Shown: one piece after another, positions 8,886-17,155 of the stretch
Layout: every line of letters starts with the position of its first letter
Numbering within the stretch: position 1 is the stretch's first letter
Source of the DNA: Marinobacter sp. LQ44
Lineage (GTDB): Bacteria; Pseudomonadota; Gammaproteobacteria; Pseudomonadales; Oleiphilaceae
Length of the DNA stretch: 64,000 nt
Direction of reading: 5' to 3'
Assembly (NCBI RefSeq): GCF_001447155.2
Contig: NZ_CP014754.1
Location: forward strand, 1,984,001 to 2,048,000
Notes under the pieces: generated by a model
Databases searched by the model: none
Seen by the model: only the letters and a program-made list of their open reading frames with translations
What the model was told of the DNA's origin: nothing
Program-made: the position numbers and the translations under genes

Positions 8886-9466
8886 CAGAGCAGATCAACC
8901 AGGACGTCCATGCTCCCCTCACGGTGGTGGTGTCCCGCCGGGTAAAGAAAGGCCAGGAGTCCGCCTTCGAGCAACTCAGCAGCCAGATGACAGAACGGGC
9001 CGCCAGCTTTCCGGGCTACCTGGGGGCCACCATGTTCCGCCCCTCGTCTGCGGAAGACCCGGAATACCGGATTGTCTTCAAGTTCCGCGATAGGGACACC
9101 CTGACAGCCTGGGAGGAGTCCCCGGAAAGGGCCGAGTTGCTTGAGCAGATTGAAGCCTTACTGGCCAAGCCCAGCGAACGGGAAGTGACGTCTGGCATCG
9201 TGACCTGGTTTACCCTGCCCGGGCAGAACCCGGTCAAACCGCCACCCAAGTGGAAGATGACGTTCGTTAGCTGGCTGGCACTGTATCCCGCCGTTACCCT
9301 AGTATTCCTGATCTTCGGAGATTTGCTTGCACAGATCCCGCTGCTGCTCCGCACCATGGCCGTTACTATCGTGGTCATGTTGCTGATGAGTTATGTGCTG
9401 ATGCCACGAATGACCCGCTGGTTTGCCTTCTGGCTGTTCCCGAAGAAGAACCAGGATGTCCGTTAA
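8882..9466 (+). CDS. ABM-domain membrane protein (antibiotic biosynthesis monooxygenase-like)
   Basis: 194 residues. The first 110 form an ABM-type dimeric alpha-beta barrel: [18 protein letters not shown], then [12 protein letters not shown] and YRIVFKFRD. The last 75 hold two membrane helices (about 127-150 and 155-175) and a basic tail. No catalytic role can be read; this ABM-plus-membrane layout is common in proteobacteria and unassigned. Its ATG lies inside the chemoreceptor's last codons (ATGA overlap, 8882-8885), so the two are probably translationally coupled and work together. A permease gene follows 24 bases on. Confidence 0.75.
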   Translation: MTEQINQDVHAPLTVVVSRRVKKGQESAFEQLSSQMTERAASFPGYLGATMFRPSSAEDPEYRIVFKFRDRDTLTAWEESPERAELLEQIEALLAKPSEREVTSGIVTWFTLPGQNPVKPPPKWKMTFVSWLALYPAVTLVFLIFGDLLAQIPLLLRTMAVTIVVMLLMSYVLMPRMTRWFAFWLFPKKNQDVR

Positions 9467-9490
9467 CGGCGAGAAGGATCTTACCCGGCA

Positions 9491-10879
9491 ATGACCAATC
9501 TGCCTGTTAACCGGTCTCAGTGCCTTGCGTTGGCCCTGATTCCGTTATTGTCTGCAGCGTTGCTGTTCAGTCCGGCAGCCGGTTGGTTCGATGGCCCGCA
9601 ACGGCTCTCGGCGCTGCTGGTGATGGCCGGGCTTGTGCTGTTTGCCACCGGTGCGGTGCCAGAGTTTGTTACCGCCCTGCTGGTGCTGACCCTGGCCATG
9701 CTGTTGTCGCTGGCACCCGCCGACGTGGTGTTTTCAGGACTCACCTCGACCGCCTGCTGGCTGATTGTTTCCGGACTGGTGATCGGCATTGCCATCTCGG
9801 AAACCGGCCTGGCCCAACGGGTGTCCGACCTGTTTACCCGGCACCTGGATGCCAGCTACACCCGGTTGATCGCCGGCATCGTGGTGATCGGTATTCTGCT
9901 GGGCTTTGTGATGCCCTCCTCGGTGGGGCGCATTGTGCTGTTTATTCCCATCGCGCTGACCATCGCCCACAGCTGTGGCTTTGAGCATGGCAGCAATGGC
10001 CAGAAAGCCGCTGGCCTGGCGGCGGCCTTTGGCAGCCATCTGCCCACCTTTGCCATTCTGCCCGCCAATGTCCCGAACATGATCATGATTGGCTCTGCCG
10101 AGAAGATTCATGGCTGGAGCCCGATGTTCGGGGAATACCTGTTGCTGCACTTCCCGGTGCTCGGCATCCTCAAGGCCATCATGCTGGTGGTTGTGCTGGT
10201 GCGATTGTACCCGGACAGCCCGAAACCGGTTCCGAAAGCCGGCCCCCGACAGCCTTTCGATGCCACGGAATCGCGGCTGATGCTGATCATTCTGGTGACG
10301 CTCGGGTTCTGGCTGACCGACACCTGGCACCAGATCTCGGCCGCATGGATTGGTCTGGCGGCCGCGACCTTGTTGCTGATGCCCGGCATTGGCATGATCT
10401 CCACCCAGAGTTTCAACCAGAAGGTGAACATCAGTTCGATTCTGGTGGTGGCCGGCCTGCTGGGCATTGCCGGGCTGATCAACCATCAGAACATCAGCGG
10501 TATTCTGGGTGGGCATGTGCTGGCCTGGCTGCCGCTGGAACCGGGGCGGGATTTCGCCAACTTCCTCACCCTGTCACTGGCCGCGACAGCAACCGGGATG
10601 GTAACCACTCTGGCCGGCATTCCGGCAACCCTCACGCCCCTGGCCGGCCCCATGAGCGAAATGACCGGCTTCAGCCTGGAAGCGGTGCTGATGACCCAGG
10701 TTCTGGGCTTCTCCACCATCATCTTCACCTACCAGTCCGTACCGTTGATGATGGCCATGCCCCTGGCCGGCATTCCCATGCGCCATGCCGCCCGGTTGTG
10801 CCTGATACTGGCCACCCTAACCATCGTGATTCTGTTTCCGCTGGATTACCTGTGGTGGAAGTGGCTGGGGTGGATCTGA
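9491..10879 (+). CDS. SLC13/DASS-type anion permease
   Basis: A 462-residue inner-membrane protein with about 11-12 hydrophobic helices. The pattern matches the SLC13 (divalent anion:Na+ symporter) and ArsB-like ion transporter superfamily: a helix pair with the SVGRIVLFIPIAL segment near residue 140, then a second half with NISSILVVAGLLGIAGLI and TLAGIPATLTPLAGPMSEMTG, the latter like the second Ser-Asn-Thr-type hairpin. Likely cargo is a carboxylate or sulfate-like anion; the sequence does not fix which. It is the third gene of a tight set with a chemoreceptor and an ABM protein, so the receptor may guide cells to conditions linked with the transported anion, but this is a guess. Confidence 0.75.
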   Translation: MTNLPVNRSQCLALALIPLLSAALLFSPAAGWFDGPQRLSALLVMAGLVLFATGAVPEFVTALLVLTLAMLLSLAPADVVFSGLTSTACWLIVSGLVIGIAISETGLAQRVSDLFTRHLDASYTRLIAGIVVIGILLGFVMPSSVGRIVLFIPIALTIAHSCGFEHGSNGQKAAGLAAAFGSHLPTFAILPANVPNMIMIGSAEKIHGWSPMFGEYLLLHFPVLGILKAIMLVVVLVRLYPDSPKPVPKAGPRQPFDATESRLMLIILVTLGFWLTDTWHQISAAWIGLAAATLLLMPGIGMISTQSFNQKVNISSILVVAGLLGIAGLINHQNISGILGGHVLAWLPLEPGRDFANFLTLSLAATATGMVTTLAGIPATLTPLAGPMSEMTGFSLEAVLMTQVLGFSTIIFTYQSVPLMMAMPLAGIPMRHAARLCLILATLTIVILFPLDYLWWKWLGWI

Positions 10880-10915
10880 GGCGACAGCGCGCCCCAGCCC
10901 CGGTTCTGGTTGTCC

Positions 10916-13006
10916 CTACAGGTGGTTCATCAGTGCCCGCAACTGGGCGTTGTCGGGGTATCGTTGCAACAAGGCTTGGGTCACTTGCCTGGCTCTGTCC
11001 TTCTGGTCTAACTGGAACAGTGCAACCGCGTACCGGTAGCCAAACAACCACTGGCCGGGCGTCAGCTCATAGGCCCGTTCCAGATCAGCCAGCGCCGCGG
11101 CGTAGTCTTGCAGGCGAATGCGGATCAGCCCCCGCAAGTGAATCAGCTGGGGTTCGTCAGGGCTGTGTTCCAGGGTTTGATCAATGGCCCGGACCGCCTC
11201 CAGGTTGCGGTCTCCGGAACGGAGAATATCGGTCAGCAGGATGGCGGCGGGCACATAGCCCCGGTCTTTGGCCAGTGCACGTTTGAGTTGTTGCTCAGCC
11301 TTGTAGACATAATCCCCGGCCATCAGGTATCGGGCTTTCAGCACACTGCCCGCGGGCAGGTCTGACTGCATATCAACATAGTACTCGTATTCCCGCTTGA
11401 CCCCGGCCCAGCGTTCGGAGTCCGGCAGGCTGCCGCTCCACACCATGGATTCAAAGGCCGCCAGCCTGACCGCCAAAGAATCATCAGCCAACCCCTGCTC
11501 GGCAAGGCTCCGGACCCGGCCCGTCTCGCCATGCCTGAGCACACGATAGGCGCTCTCGCGGATCACCGCATGATCGCTCTGGGCCAGACGCGCCACCACC
11601 GACATGTGCCGGGCCACGAGGGCGTCCCCGTGCTGTTCCAGCAGCGTTGCCCGGCGAATGGCAGGCTCGCCCTCATCGGCCAGATAGGCCAGAACCTCTG
11701 CCAGGTTACGTTGCTGAACGTGATGCCAGGTGTCCGGCTGGTAAAGATCCGGATACCAGCTCCCGACGGTGTCCATCGACCAGGCACGATCCCGGTCTGT
11801 GTGGCACGCCAGGCAAACATCAGGGCTGCCGGATGCCTTCGACACATCTGGCCGGGGCACCATGAAACTGTGCTCCCGCCGGTCATCGATTCCCATAAAC
11901 GTGGCTTCGGGCATGTGGCAGCTTACGCACTGCGCACCTTCGCTGTTGCGGGGGTGATGGTGGTGATCCGGGGTATCATAGTCACCGGCGTTGTGGCACT
12001 GGGCACAGACACCGTTGCCTTCAATCTTGAGCTTGCCGGTATGGGGGTTATGGCAGTCGCTACAGACCACACCAGCCTGGAACATCTTGCTTTGTTCAAA
12101 GGAGCCCAGCACAAACACCTCTTCCCGGACTCGCCCATCAGAGTAATACAGCGGCTGGTCCAGCCGGCTCAGGCTGAACTGGTCGTGTACCTGGCCACCG
12201 GCGGAATCCGTCAGGCTGGTGCGCAGGGAATGGCACTGGCCGCAGGTGGCCACCTGTTTGGAACCAGGCTTGGCCCCTTTCAGGCGAGGTGGCTGTTTTC
12301 CTTCACTCACCAGCCAGGCCCCCACCGCAGCCAGTTGCACACCGGCGGCCAGGGAGTCTCCGCTTTGCTGCGCAGAGGCATGGTCCAGAGCCGCATCATG
12401 GCAAGCGGTGCAACTCACGGCCACGTGCTGCCACTCGGTGTGGTATCGGTCTTCCACCGGGTCGTAGTTACGCTCCAGCCCGGTGGAATGGCAATCGGCG
12501 CATTGGTTGTTCCAGTTCTGGTAGATGCCGGTCCAGTGCATGGCATCACCGGGCCGGTTCTGCCCCGGTTCATCCAACCGGAACCAGCGCTGACCGCCGT
12601 CGGACTTGCTGCGGGTATCCCAGGCAATGTTGAAAGCCTGAAGGCGGCCATCGCCAATATCAATCAGGTACTGTTGCAGCGGGTAAACCCCGAAGGTGTA
12701 GCGGACGGTCCACTGGCGTTTTTCGTCACCCTCCCGGGTGTGAATAACGAATTGCCCGTCTTTCTCCAGGAATTGAACGGCGAGCTCTGAGTCTTGATAG
12801 CGGGCGCCGGAGAAATCACCGGCCACCGCCTCCGGGCTGGCTTCCGCCATGGCGACGGCGTGCTGGGAGCGGGACCATTCGGCCACTTCCCCTTCATGGC
12901 AATCCACACAAACAGAAGGGTCGGCCACAGCGGTACCGCCGGTCAGCACCAGCAGACCGATGGCTAATAGCCTCCAGCCTCGCTTCATCATATCGTTCAA
13001 TTCCAT
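10916..13006 (-). CDS. Exported eight-haem c-type cytochrome with TPR tail
   Basis: 696 residues with a signal peptide (about 1-28, cleavage near AVA-DP). Eight CxxCH haem-binding motifs are visible: CVDCH, CADCH, CTACH, CGQCH, CSDCH, CAQCH, CVSCH and CLACH, all in the first 400 residues. The remainder is helical, first HEAT-like repeats (TLLEQHGDALVARHMSVVARLA) and then TPR units (AILLTDILRSGDRNLEAVRAIDQTL; AALADLERAYELTPGQ). The cytochrome c554-like haem spacing suggests periplasmic electron transfer; a nitrite or hydroxylamine reductase activity cannot be read from sequence. The start could be ATG 12991 instead of 13006. It is transcribed away from the AraC gene, with a 186-base shared upstream region. 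Confidence 0.85.
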   Translation of the reverse strand: MELNDMMKRGWRLLAIGLLVLTGGTAVADPSVCVDCHEGEVAEWSRSQHAVAMAEASPEAVAGDFSGARYQDSELAVQFLEKDGQFVIHTREGDEKRQWTVRYTFGVYPLQQYLIDIGDGRLQAFNIAWDTRSKSDGGQRWFRLDEPGQNRPGDAMHWTGIYQNWNNQCADCHSTGLERNYDPVEDRYHTEWQHVAVSCTACHDAALDHASAQQSGDSLAAGVQLAAVGAWLVSEGKQPPRLKGAKPGSKQVATCGQCHSLRTSLTDSAGGQVHDQFSLSRLDQPLYYSDGRVREEVFVLGSFEQSKMFQAGVVCSDCHNPHTGKLKIEGNGVCAQCHNAGDYDTPDHHHHPRNSEGAQCVSCHMPEATFMGIDDRREHSFMVPRPDVSKASGSPDVCLACHTDRDRAWSMDTVGSWYPDLYQPDTWHHVQQRNLAEVLAYLADEGEPAIRRATLLEQHGDALVARHMSVVARLAQSDHAVIRESAYRVLRHGETGRVRSLAEQGLADDSLAVRLAAFESMVWSGSLPDSERWAGVKREYEYYVDMQSDLPAGSVLKARYLMAGDYVYKAEQQLKRALAKDRGYVPAAILLTDILRSGDRNLEAVRAIDQTLEHSPDEPQLIHLRGLIRIRLQDYAAALADLERAYELTPGQWLFGYRYAVALFQLDQKDRARQVTQALLQRYPDNAQLRALMNHL

Positions 13007-13192
13007 GTTACTTCAGCACCCATTTCACCAGATCATAAACCCGAATTCCCGGAATATCCTGCGACCACCCCTGTAAGCCCACGACTTGCAAAGGCTGGCC
13101 CAACTTTCGGGATGTGGCCTGCCGCTTGCTTGATTTATGATAAAGATCGCTAAGATCCCATTGGCTGAACACACAAAAACAACGACTCCGCC

Positions 13193-14182
13193 ATGAACGA
13201 AAAACAGGTTCCATTCCGATACAACGTGGGTGTGCGCTCTCCCGATTTTGAGGAGGCAAAGGCCTTTATCAATGCCCACATTGAAGACCGCGAGGTTGCC
13301 CCTCTGTCTCACAACGGCCGGGCCGAGAACCTGCTAACCTTGCAGCCCGTGGGCAGCAGCTCGCTGTTCGGCGCCATGTGGTCCGAGAAGGTTCACATTC
13401 AGTCCGAAACCCAGCAGACCTTTCACGCGGTTCTGGTGCTGTCGGGCAACATCTATTGCAAATCCCTGGATACCAACGTGCCAGCCGACAGCCTGGTGTT
13501 GACAGCGCCGGGCAAGCAGGCAGACCTGGTCTGGGAAAAAGGCACCCGGGCCGTGGTGATGAGCCTGGCGCGCCAGAAACTGATCGACACCCTGGGTGTT
13601 CCGGACCTCAGCTTTCTCAGGGAAACCAACGCCTTTATCCCCGGCAATCATCAAGACGCCCTGGTGTTGAGAAACGCCATTACCTGCCTGGCGCAACAAC
13701 ACGAAATCTGTCAGGGGCGGATCGACCCGGCGGTTCAGTCCCAGTGGGAAGGCTTGCTGCTGGCACAATTTGCCAACCAGTTGCACCGTGAGGGCCTGGA
13801 AAACCCGTCGATACTCCCGGGCCGGATTCGTCTGGCAACGGAATGGATACTGGCGCATATTCGCGAACCCATCTCGGTGTGCGATCTGCTGCGGATCACC
13901 GGCGCCAGCCGGCGGTCCCTGGAATCCGGGTTTCGTACCTACCTCAACACCACGCCGGCAAAGTTTATTCTGTGCCACAAACTCAAGGGCGTTCGGGAGT
14001 TACTCCGAACCAGCCCCGACATCAACATCGGCGATGCGGCGTTTTCCTACGGATTCAACCACCTGAGTCACTTTACCCGCCAATACCACGAAGCCTTTGG
14101 CGAGCTGCCTTCGGAAACCCGACGGCAGTGCCGGGCATCCCGGGTTGTGGTCAGTAAAAAGGCCCGGCTCGATTCGGTTTAA
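13193..14182 (+). CDS. AraC family transcriptional regulator
   Basis: 329 residues. The N-terminal two thirds is a cupin-like ligand domain of the AraC-binding type 2 group. The C-terminal 100 residues carry two helix-turn-helix units: ISVCDLLRITGASRRSLESGFRTYL and INIGDAAFSYGFNHLSHFTRQYHEAFGELPSE, the second matching the AraC signature. It is divergent from the multihaem cytochrome gene and convergent with the porin-sulfatase operon. It may control either; the shared 186-base divergent region makes the cytochrome the nearer target. The ligand is unknown. No strong ribosome site is seen before ATG 13193. The 3' end of the gene contains a terminator acting on the opposite strand. Confidence 0.88.
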   Translation: MNEKQVPFRYNVGVRSPDFEEAKAFINAHIEDREVAPLSHNGRAENLLTLQPVGSSSLFGAMWSEKVHIQSETQQTFHAVLVLSGNIYCKSLDTNVPADSLVLTAPGKQADLVWEKGTRAVVMSLARQKLIDTLGVPDLSFLRETNAFIPGNHQDALVLRNAITCLAQQHEICQGRIDPAVQSQWEGLLLAQFANQLHREGLENPSILPGRIRLATEWILAHIREPISVCDLLRITGASRRSLESGFRTYLNTTPAKFILCHKLKGVRELLRTSPDINIGDAAFSYGFNHLSHFTRQYHEAFGELPSETRRQCRASRVVVSKKARLDSV

Positions 14183-14200
14183 TGCCGAATCTCCCCGGGC
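14155..14200 (-). terminator. Intrinsic terminator of the sulfatase-porin operon
   Basis: Read on the minus strand the stem is GCCCGG ... CCGGGC (14195-14200 with 14162-14167) and an inner GATTCGG/CCGAATC (14185-14191 with 14171-14177), followed by TTTTTA (complement of 14155-14160). It serves the minus-strand porin gene and lies inside the last codons and stop of the AraC gene. There is no T-run on the plus strand. Confidence 0.8.
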
Positions 14201-14215
14201 AAGACGCTTTCAGAG

Positions 14216-15244
14216 TCAGAAGGTTAGGTTAAAGCCAATGGCGTAATTGGTATCGGTCAAGAGCGCCCCTTGCGGGCTGACAACCGGTTTATCGAACTGC
14301 CCGGTCTCTGCCCACACCTTCACCTGAGGGGTGATTCGCTGCTCGAGCTTCAGGGTGTAGACGGAGTTGTCCGCCGCCGAGTAATCGTGATCCTTTTCCT
14401 TGTAGCCCACCGCTATGCCAGCACCGCCTTCGGTGATGTACTGAGCAGAGACACCGTAGGAATCAAAATCGGCCTTGCCTTCCGGGTCCAGTGGGTATGG
14501 CGCATTCCGGTTGTTTTCCCAGACCGCACCCAGGGCCAAGGAACCCAACTGATAGCTCAGACCAGCCGCGGTGATCAGGTAATCATCCGTGGCAAATGGC
14601 GGTAGCTGTTCTTGCACTAGCTGGGTAGTGCCAATGGCAAACCCAAGATTGTCACCCTTGTGCACCAGCCGGACCGAGCGGCCGTCGGCGTCTTTGCCGT
14701 TGCTGTCGTTCAGGGTAATGGCTGCAAACACAAGCTTGGTCTTCATAAACCAGGGGGTATGGTAGGCAAAGGTACCTGAGGTCCGGTCCGGCTGGGCGAA
14801 GATGCCATCGGGCCGTGGGTCCGCCCGGGACACGTTGTACTCATAGTGGTTGATTGGCCCGTAGATATCCGACCATTGGCCACTGGTGCCCCGGGGCGCC
14901 GCCACAAACAACCCATAGCGGGTTGGCAGCCAGAACTTGGCCTCTTTCACATGCACATCGGCTTCACCATCACGGCCGGTGGTGGGGTCATCCGCACTGT
15001 TGGCGGCCCAGGCAAGGTCCACCTCAACGGCGTAGTTCAGGTTCAGGCCTTGATCGATGGCCGCTTTGCCTTGCAACCCGAGTTCAAGTTCAAACGCTTC
15101 TGCTTCCGCGTCCTTTCCTTCGATCTTCAGGGCACCGGCATTCAGGTTCCCGTAGAAGTTCGGTTTATCCAGCTCGACCGCGAGGGCCGGGGTGGCGGCG
15201 ACTGCGCATATCGCAGCCGCCAGAAGTGTCTGTTTCAGTTTCAT
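14216..15244 (-). CDS. Outer-membrane porin
   Basis: 342 residues starting at the ATG at 15244, which has AGGAG a few bases upstream and begins directly with a signal peptide (MKLKQTLLAAAICAVAATPALA). An upstream in-frame start at 15268 would add eight unneeded residues. The mature chain shows alternating amphipathic strands, a central DPRPDGIFAQPDRTSGTFAY segment and a terminal FNLTF, as in Gram-negative general porins. It lies 33 bases after the sulfatase gene on the same strand and ends just before a terminator, so the two form an operon. It probably admits the sulfated substrate or its product. The exact selectivity is not readable. Confidence 0.85.
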   Translation of the reverse strand: MKLKQTLLAAAICAVAATPALAVELDKPNFYGNLNAGALKIEGKDAEAEAFELELGLQGKAAIDQGLNLNYAVEVDLAWAANSADDPTTGRDGEADVHVKEAKFWLPTRYGLFVAAPRGTSGQWSDIYGPINHYEYNVSRADPRPDGIFAQPDRTSGTFAYHTPWFMKTKLVFAAITLNDSNGKDADGRSVRLVHKGDNLGFAIGTTQLVQEQLPPFATDDYLITAAGLSYQLGSLALGAVWENNRNAPYPLDPEGKADFDSYGVSAQYITEGGAGIAVGYKEKDHDYSAADNSVYTLKLEQRITPQVKVWAETGQFDKPVVSPQGALLTDTNYAIGFNLTF

Positions 15245-15277
15245 GGCGTATCTCCTGCTTTCTGACATGGGGTCGGG

Positions 15278-16966
15278 TTACTCAACACACTTGCCGTACA
15301 GGCAGGTGGTGAAGCTGTATCCAACTCTCCGCATGTCGGCCGGGTCAGCTGCGATCACGCCATTGCGCTTGACGTACTTGTCCCACTCAGCCAGCAGTTG
15401 CTTCAGCTTTTCAGGTTCCTTGCTGGACAGGTCCGTGGTTTCAGTAGGATCAACTGCCAGATTGAAAAGCTGCCACTGGCCCGGGCCATAAGGTGGCTCC
15501 ATCAGTCGAATTTTCCAGTCACCCATGCGCACCGCAGAACGGCCATAGAGCTCCCATCCAACAACCCGGTTTTCCGGCGCGTTACCGTTCAGGCCGGGCA
15601 CCATCGAAATGCCTTGAACCTCGAACACTTCCCGGCCCTTGTAAGGGCTGGTAGGAACATCGATACCCGCCAGTTCCAGGAACGTCGGCATGATGTCCAT
15701 CACATGGAAAAACTCGTGGTTGATTTCGCCGTTGGCGTCTTTGCCCGGCAGGCTGAGGATAGCCGGCACCAGGAAACCGCCCTGGGTTGGGTAGCCTTTC
15801 CACATCGGCCAGGGCGTGGCACTCACCTGCCCCCACTGGGCGCCATACCAGATGTAGGAGTCACGACGGCCCATGTTTTCGAAGCTGTTGTCGTACTCAG
15901 AGGCAATCCATTCCTTGTTGCGGGGCAACACTTCCGGGCTATTGCCATCTGCGCCGTTATCGGACATGAACATAACCACGGTATTGTCGAGCTTGCCTGC
16001 TTTTTCCAGATGGGCGATAACCCGGCCGATGTTCTCGTCCATGTTGTCGACCATGGCGGCGTAGATCTCCATCTTTCGGGCTTCGATCTTGCGCTGCTCA
16101 TCGGTCAGCTCATCCCAGGTCGGCAGCTGGTCGAAAGGGACGTTGGCCGCCAGTTCATACCCTACCAGCCCCATGTCTTTCATCTTGCCAAGGCGCTGCT
16201 GGCGAATGGCCTCATAGCCCTCGTCGTAACGACCCTCGTATTTCCTGATGTAGGAATCCGGCGCCTGTAGGGGCCAATGGGGTGCCGTGAACGACAACAC
16301 GTGGAAGAACGGCTTGTCGCCGGCCGCGTTAACGTATTCGATGGCTTTGTCGGCGTAGAAGTCGGAGGAGAAGAAGCCATTGGGTGCCTCTACCTGCTTG
16401 CCGTTCTCCAGGTAGATGGCTTTCGGATCGACACCGATAATCGCCCGGCCATCGTCAAAGTGGCTGGCGCCGCCCTGAACCAGCACCCAGGATTCGTCGA
16501 ACCCACGCGCATTGGGGCTCAGCGCTTCAGTCCGGCCAAGATGCCATTTACCGGTGGTGGATGTGTGGTACCCGTTATCCCGCAGCACCTCAGGCAGAGT
16601 TACCACCAGATCATTCAGGTGGCCCTCATAGCCTGGCTGCCCTTTCTGTTCCGGCGTCAGCAGCTCGGCCATGTTGCCGATACCGGCGCGGTGATTATCG
16701 GTGCCGGAAAACAGCATGGACCGGGTTGGGGAGCAGGTTGGTGCGGTATGGAAGTTGGTCATCCGGATGCCTTCGTTGGCCAGGGCATCCAGGCTCGGGG
16801 TTTCAATCTCGCCCCCGAAGGCGCCGATGTCTGAATAGCCCAGGTCATCGGCGATAATCAGCAGGAAGTTGGGTTTTTCAGCCTGGTTGGCCGATGCCAG
16901 CGTAGACGCTGCCACCAACCCCAAAGCCAGCCCCAACCGACGAAGCAGCGTGTTGTTTTTGTACAT
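15278..16966 (-). CDS. Periplasmic arylsulfatase (type I, formylglycine-dependent)
   Basis: 562 residues with a signal peptide (about 1-26). The sulfatase signature CSPTRS stands at residues 78-83, so Cys78 would be converted to formylglycine. Metal ligands are visible: Asp40-Asp41 in IIADDLGYSD and the later FMSDNGADG. The GKWHLG segment is also present. Length and order resemble the Pseudomonas arylsulfatase AtsA group. The enzyme would hydrolyse sulfate esters to supply sulfur or free a carbon source. GAGG precedes the ATG. No formylglycine-generating enzyme gene or sulfate ABC transporter is in the window, so the activator must be elsewhere. The porin follows as the second gene. Confidence 0.9.
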   Translation of the reverse strand: MYKNNTLLRRLGLALGLVAASTLASANQAEKPNFLLIIADDLGYSDIGAFGGEIETPSLDALANEGIRMTNFHTAPTCSPTRSMLFSGTDNHRAGIGNMAELLTPEQKGQPGYEGHLNDLVVTLPEVLRDNGYHTSTTGKWHLGRTEALSPNARGFDESWVLVQGGASHFDDGRAIIGVDPKAIYLENGKQVEAPNGFFSSDFYADKAIEYVNAAGDKPFFHVLSFTAPHWPLQAPDSYIRKYEGRYDEGYEAIRQQRLGKMKDMGLVGYELAANVPFDQLPTWDELTDEQRKIEARKMEIYAAMVDNMDENIGRVIAHLEKAGKLDNTVVMFMSDNGADGNSPEVLPRNKEWIASEYDNSFENMGRRDSYIWYGAQWGQVSATPWPMWKGYPTQGGFLVPAILSLPGKDANGEINHEFFHVMDIMPTFLELAGIDVPTSPYKGREVFEVQGISMVPGLNGNAPENRVVGWELYGRSAVRMGDWKIRLMEPPYGPGQWQLFNLAVDPTETTDLSSKEPEKLKQLLAEWDKYVKRNGVIAADPADMRRVGYSFTTCLYGKCVE

Positions 16967-17048
16967 GCTATGCCCTCAATCAGTTCGTTGTTGTGCCACC
17001 AGTGTGTGGTCAACTTCATTCTGCTGAGGGTTTATGGGTAGGGGTTAT

Positions 17049-17064
17049 CCCGTATGCGCACGGG
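17049..17064. promoter_or_regulatory. Short inverted repeat between sulfatase and pilU
   Basis: CCCGT-ATGCGC-ACGGG, a 5+5 inverted repeat in the 189-base divergent region; ATGCGCA recurs at 17074-17080. It could be an operator for either gene. Nothing else assigns it. Confidence 0.25.
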
Positions 17065-17155
17065 TTGTCATAAATGCGCAACATTCTCTGAGACGCAAAA
17101 TACCCGATTACAATATATAGTGGTGATAGTCGTCCGCCTTGTACGAGGAGTCTTC

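Noticed and set aside
11531..12790. 419-codon plus-strand frame opposite the multihaem cytochrome
   Set aside because: Shadow of a strong minus-strand gene with eight haem motifs; no ribosome site or family signature.
13120..13150. TTGAT-TTAT-GATAA as an FNR box before the cytochrome or AraC gene
   Set aside because: The right half departs from ATCAA at several positions, and no other support is seen.
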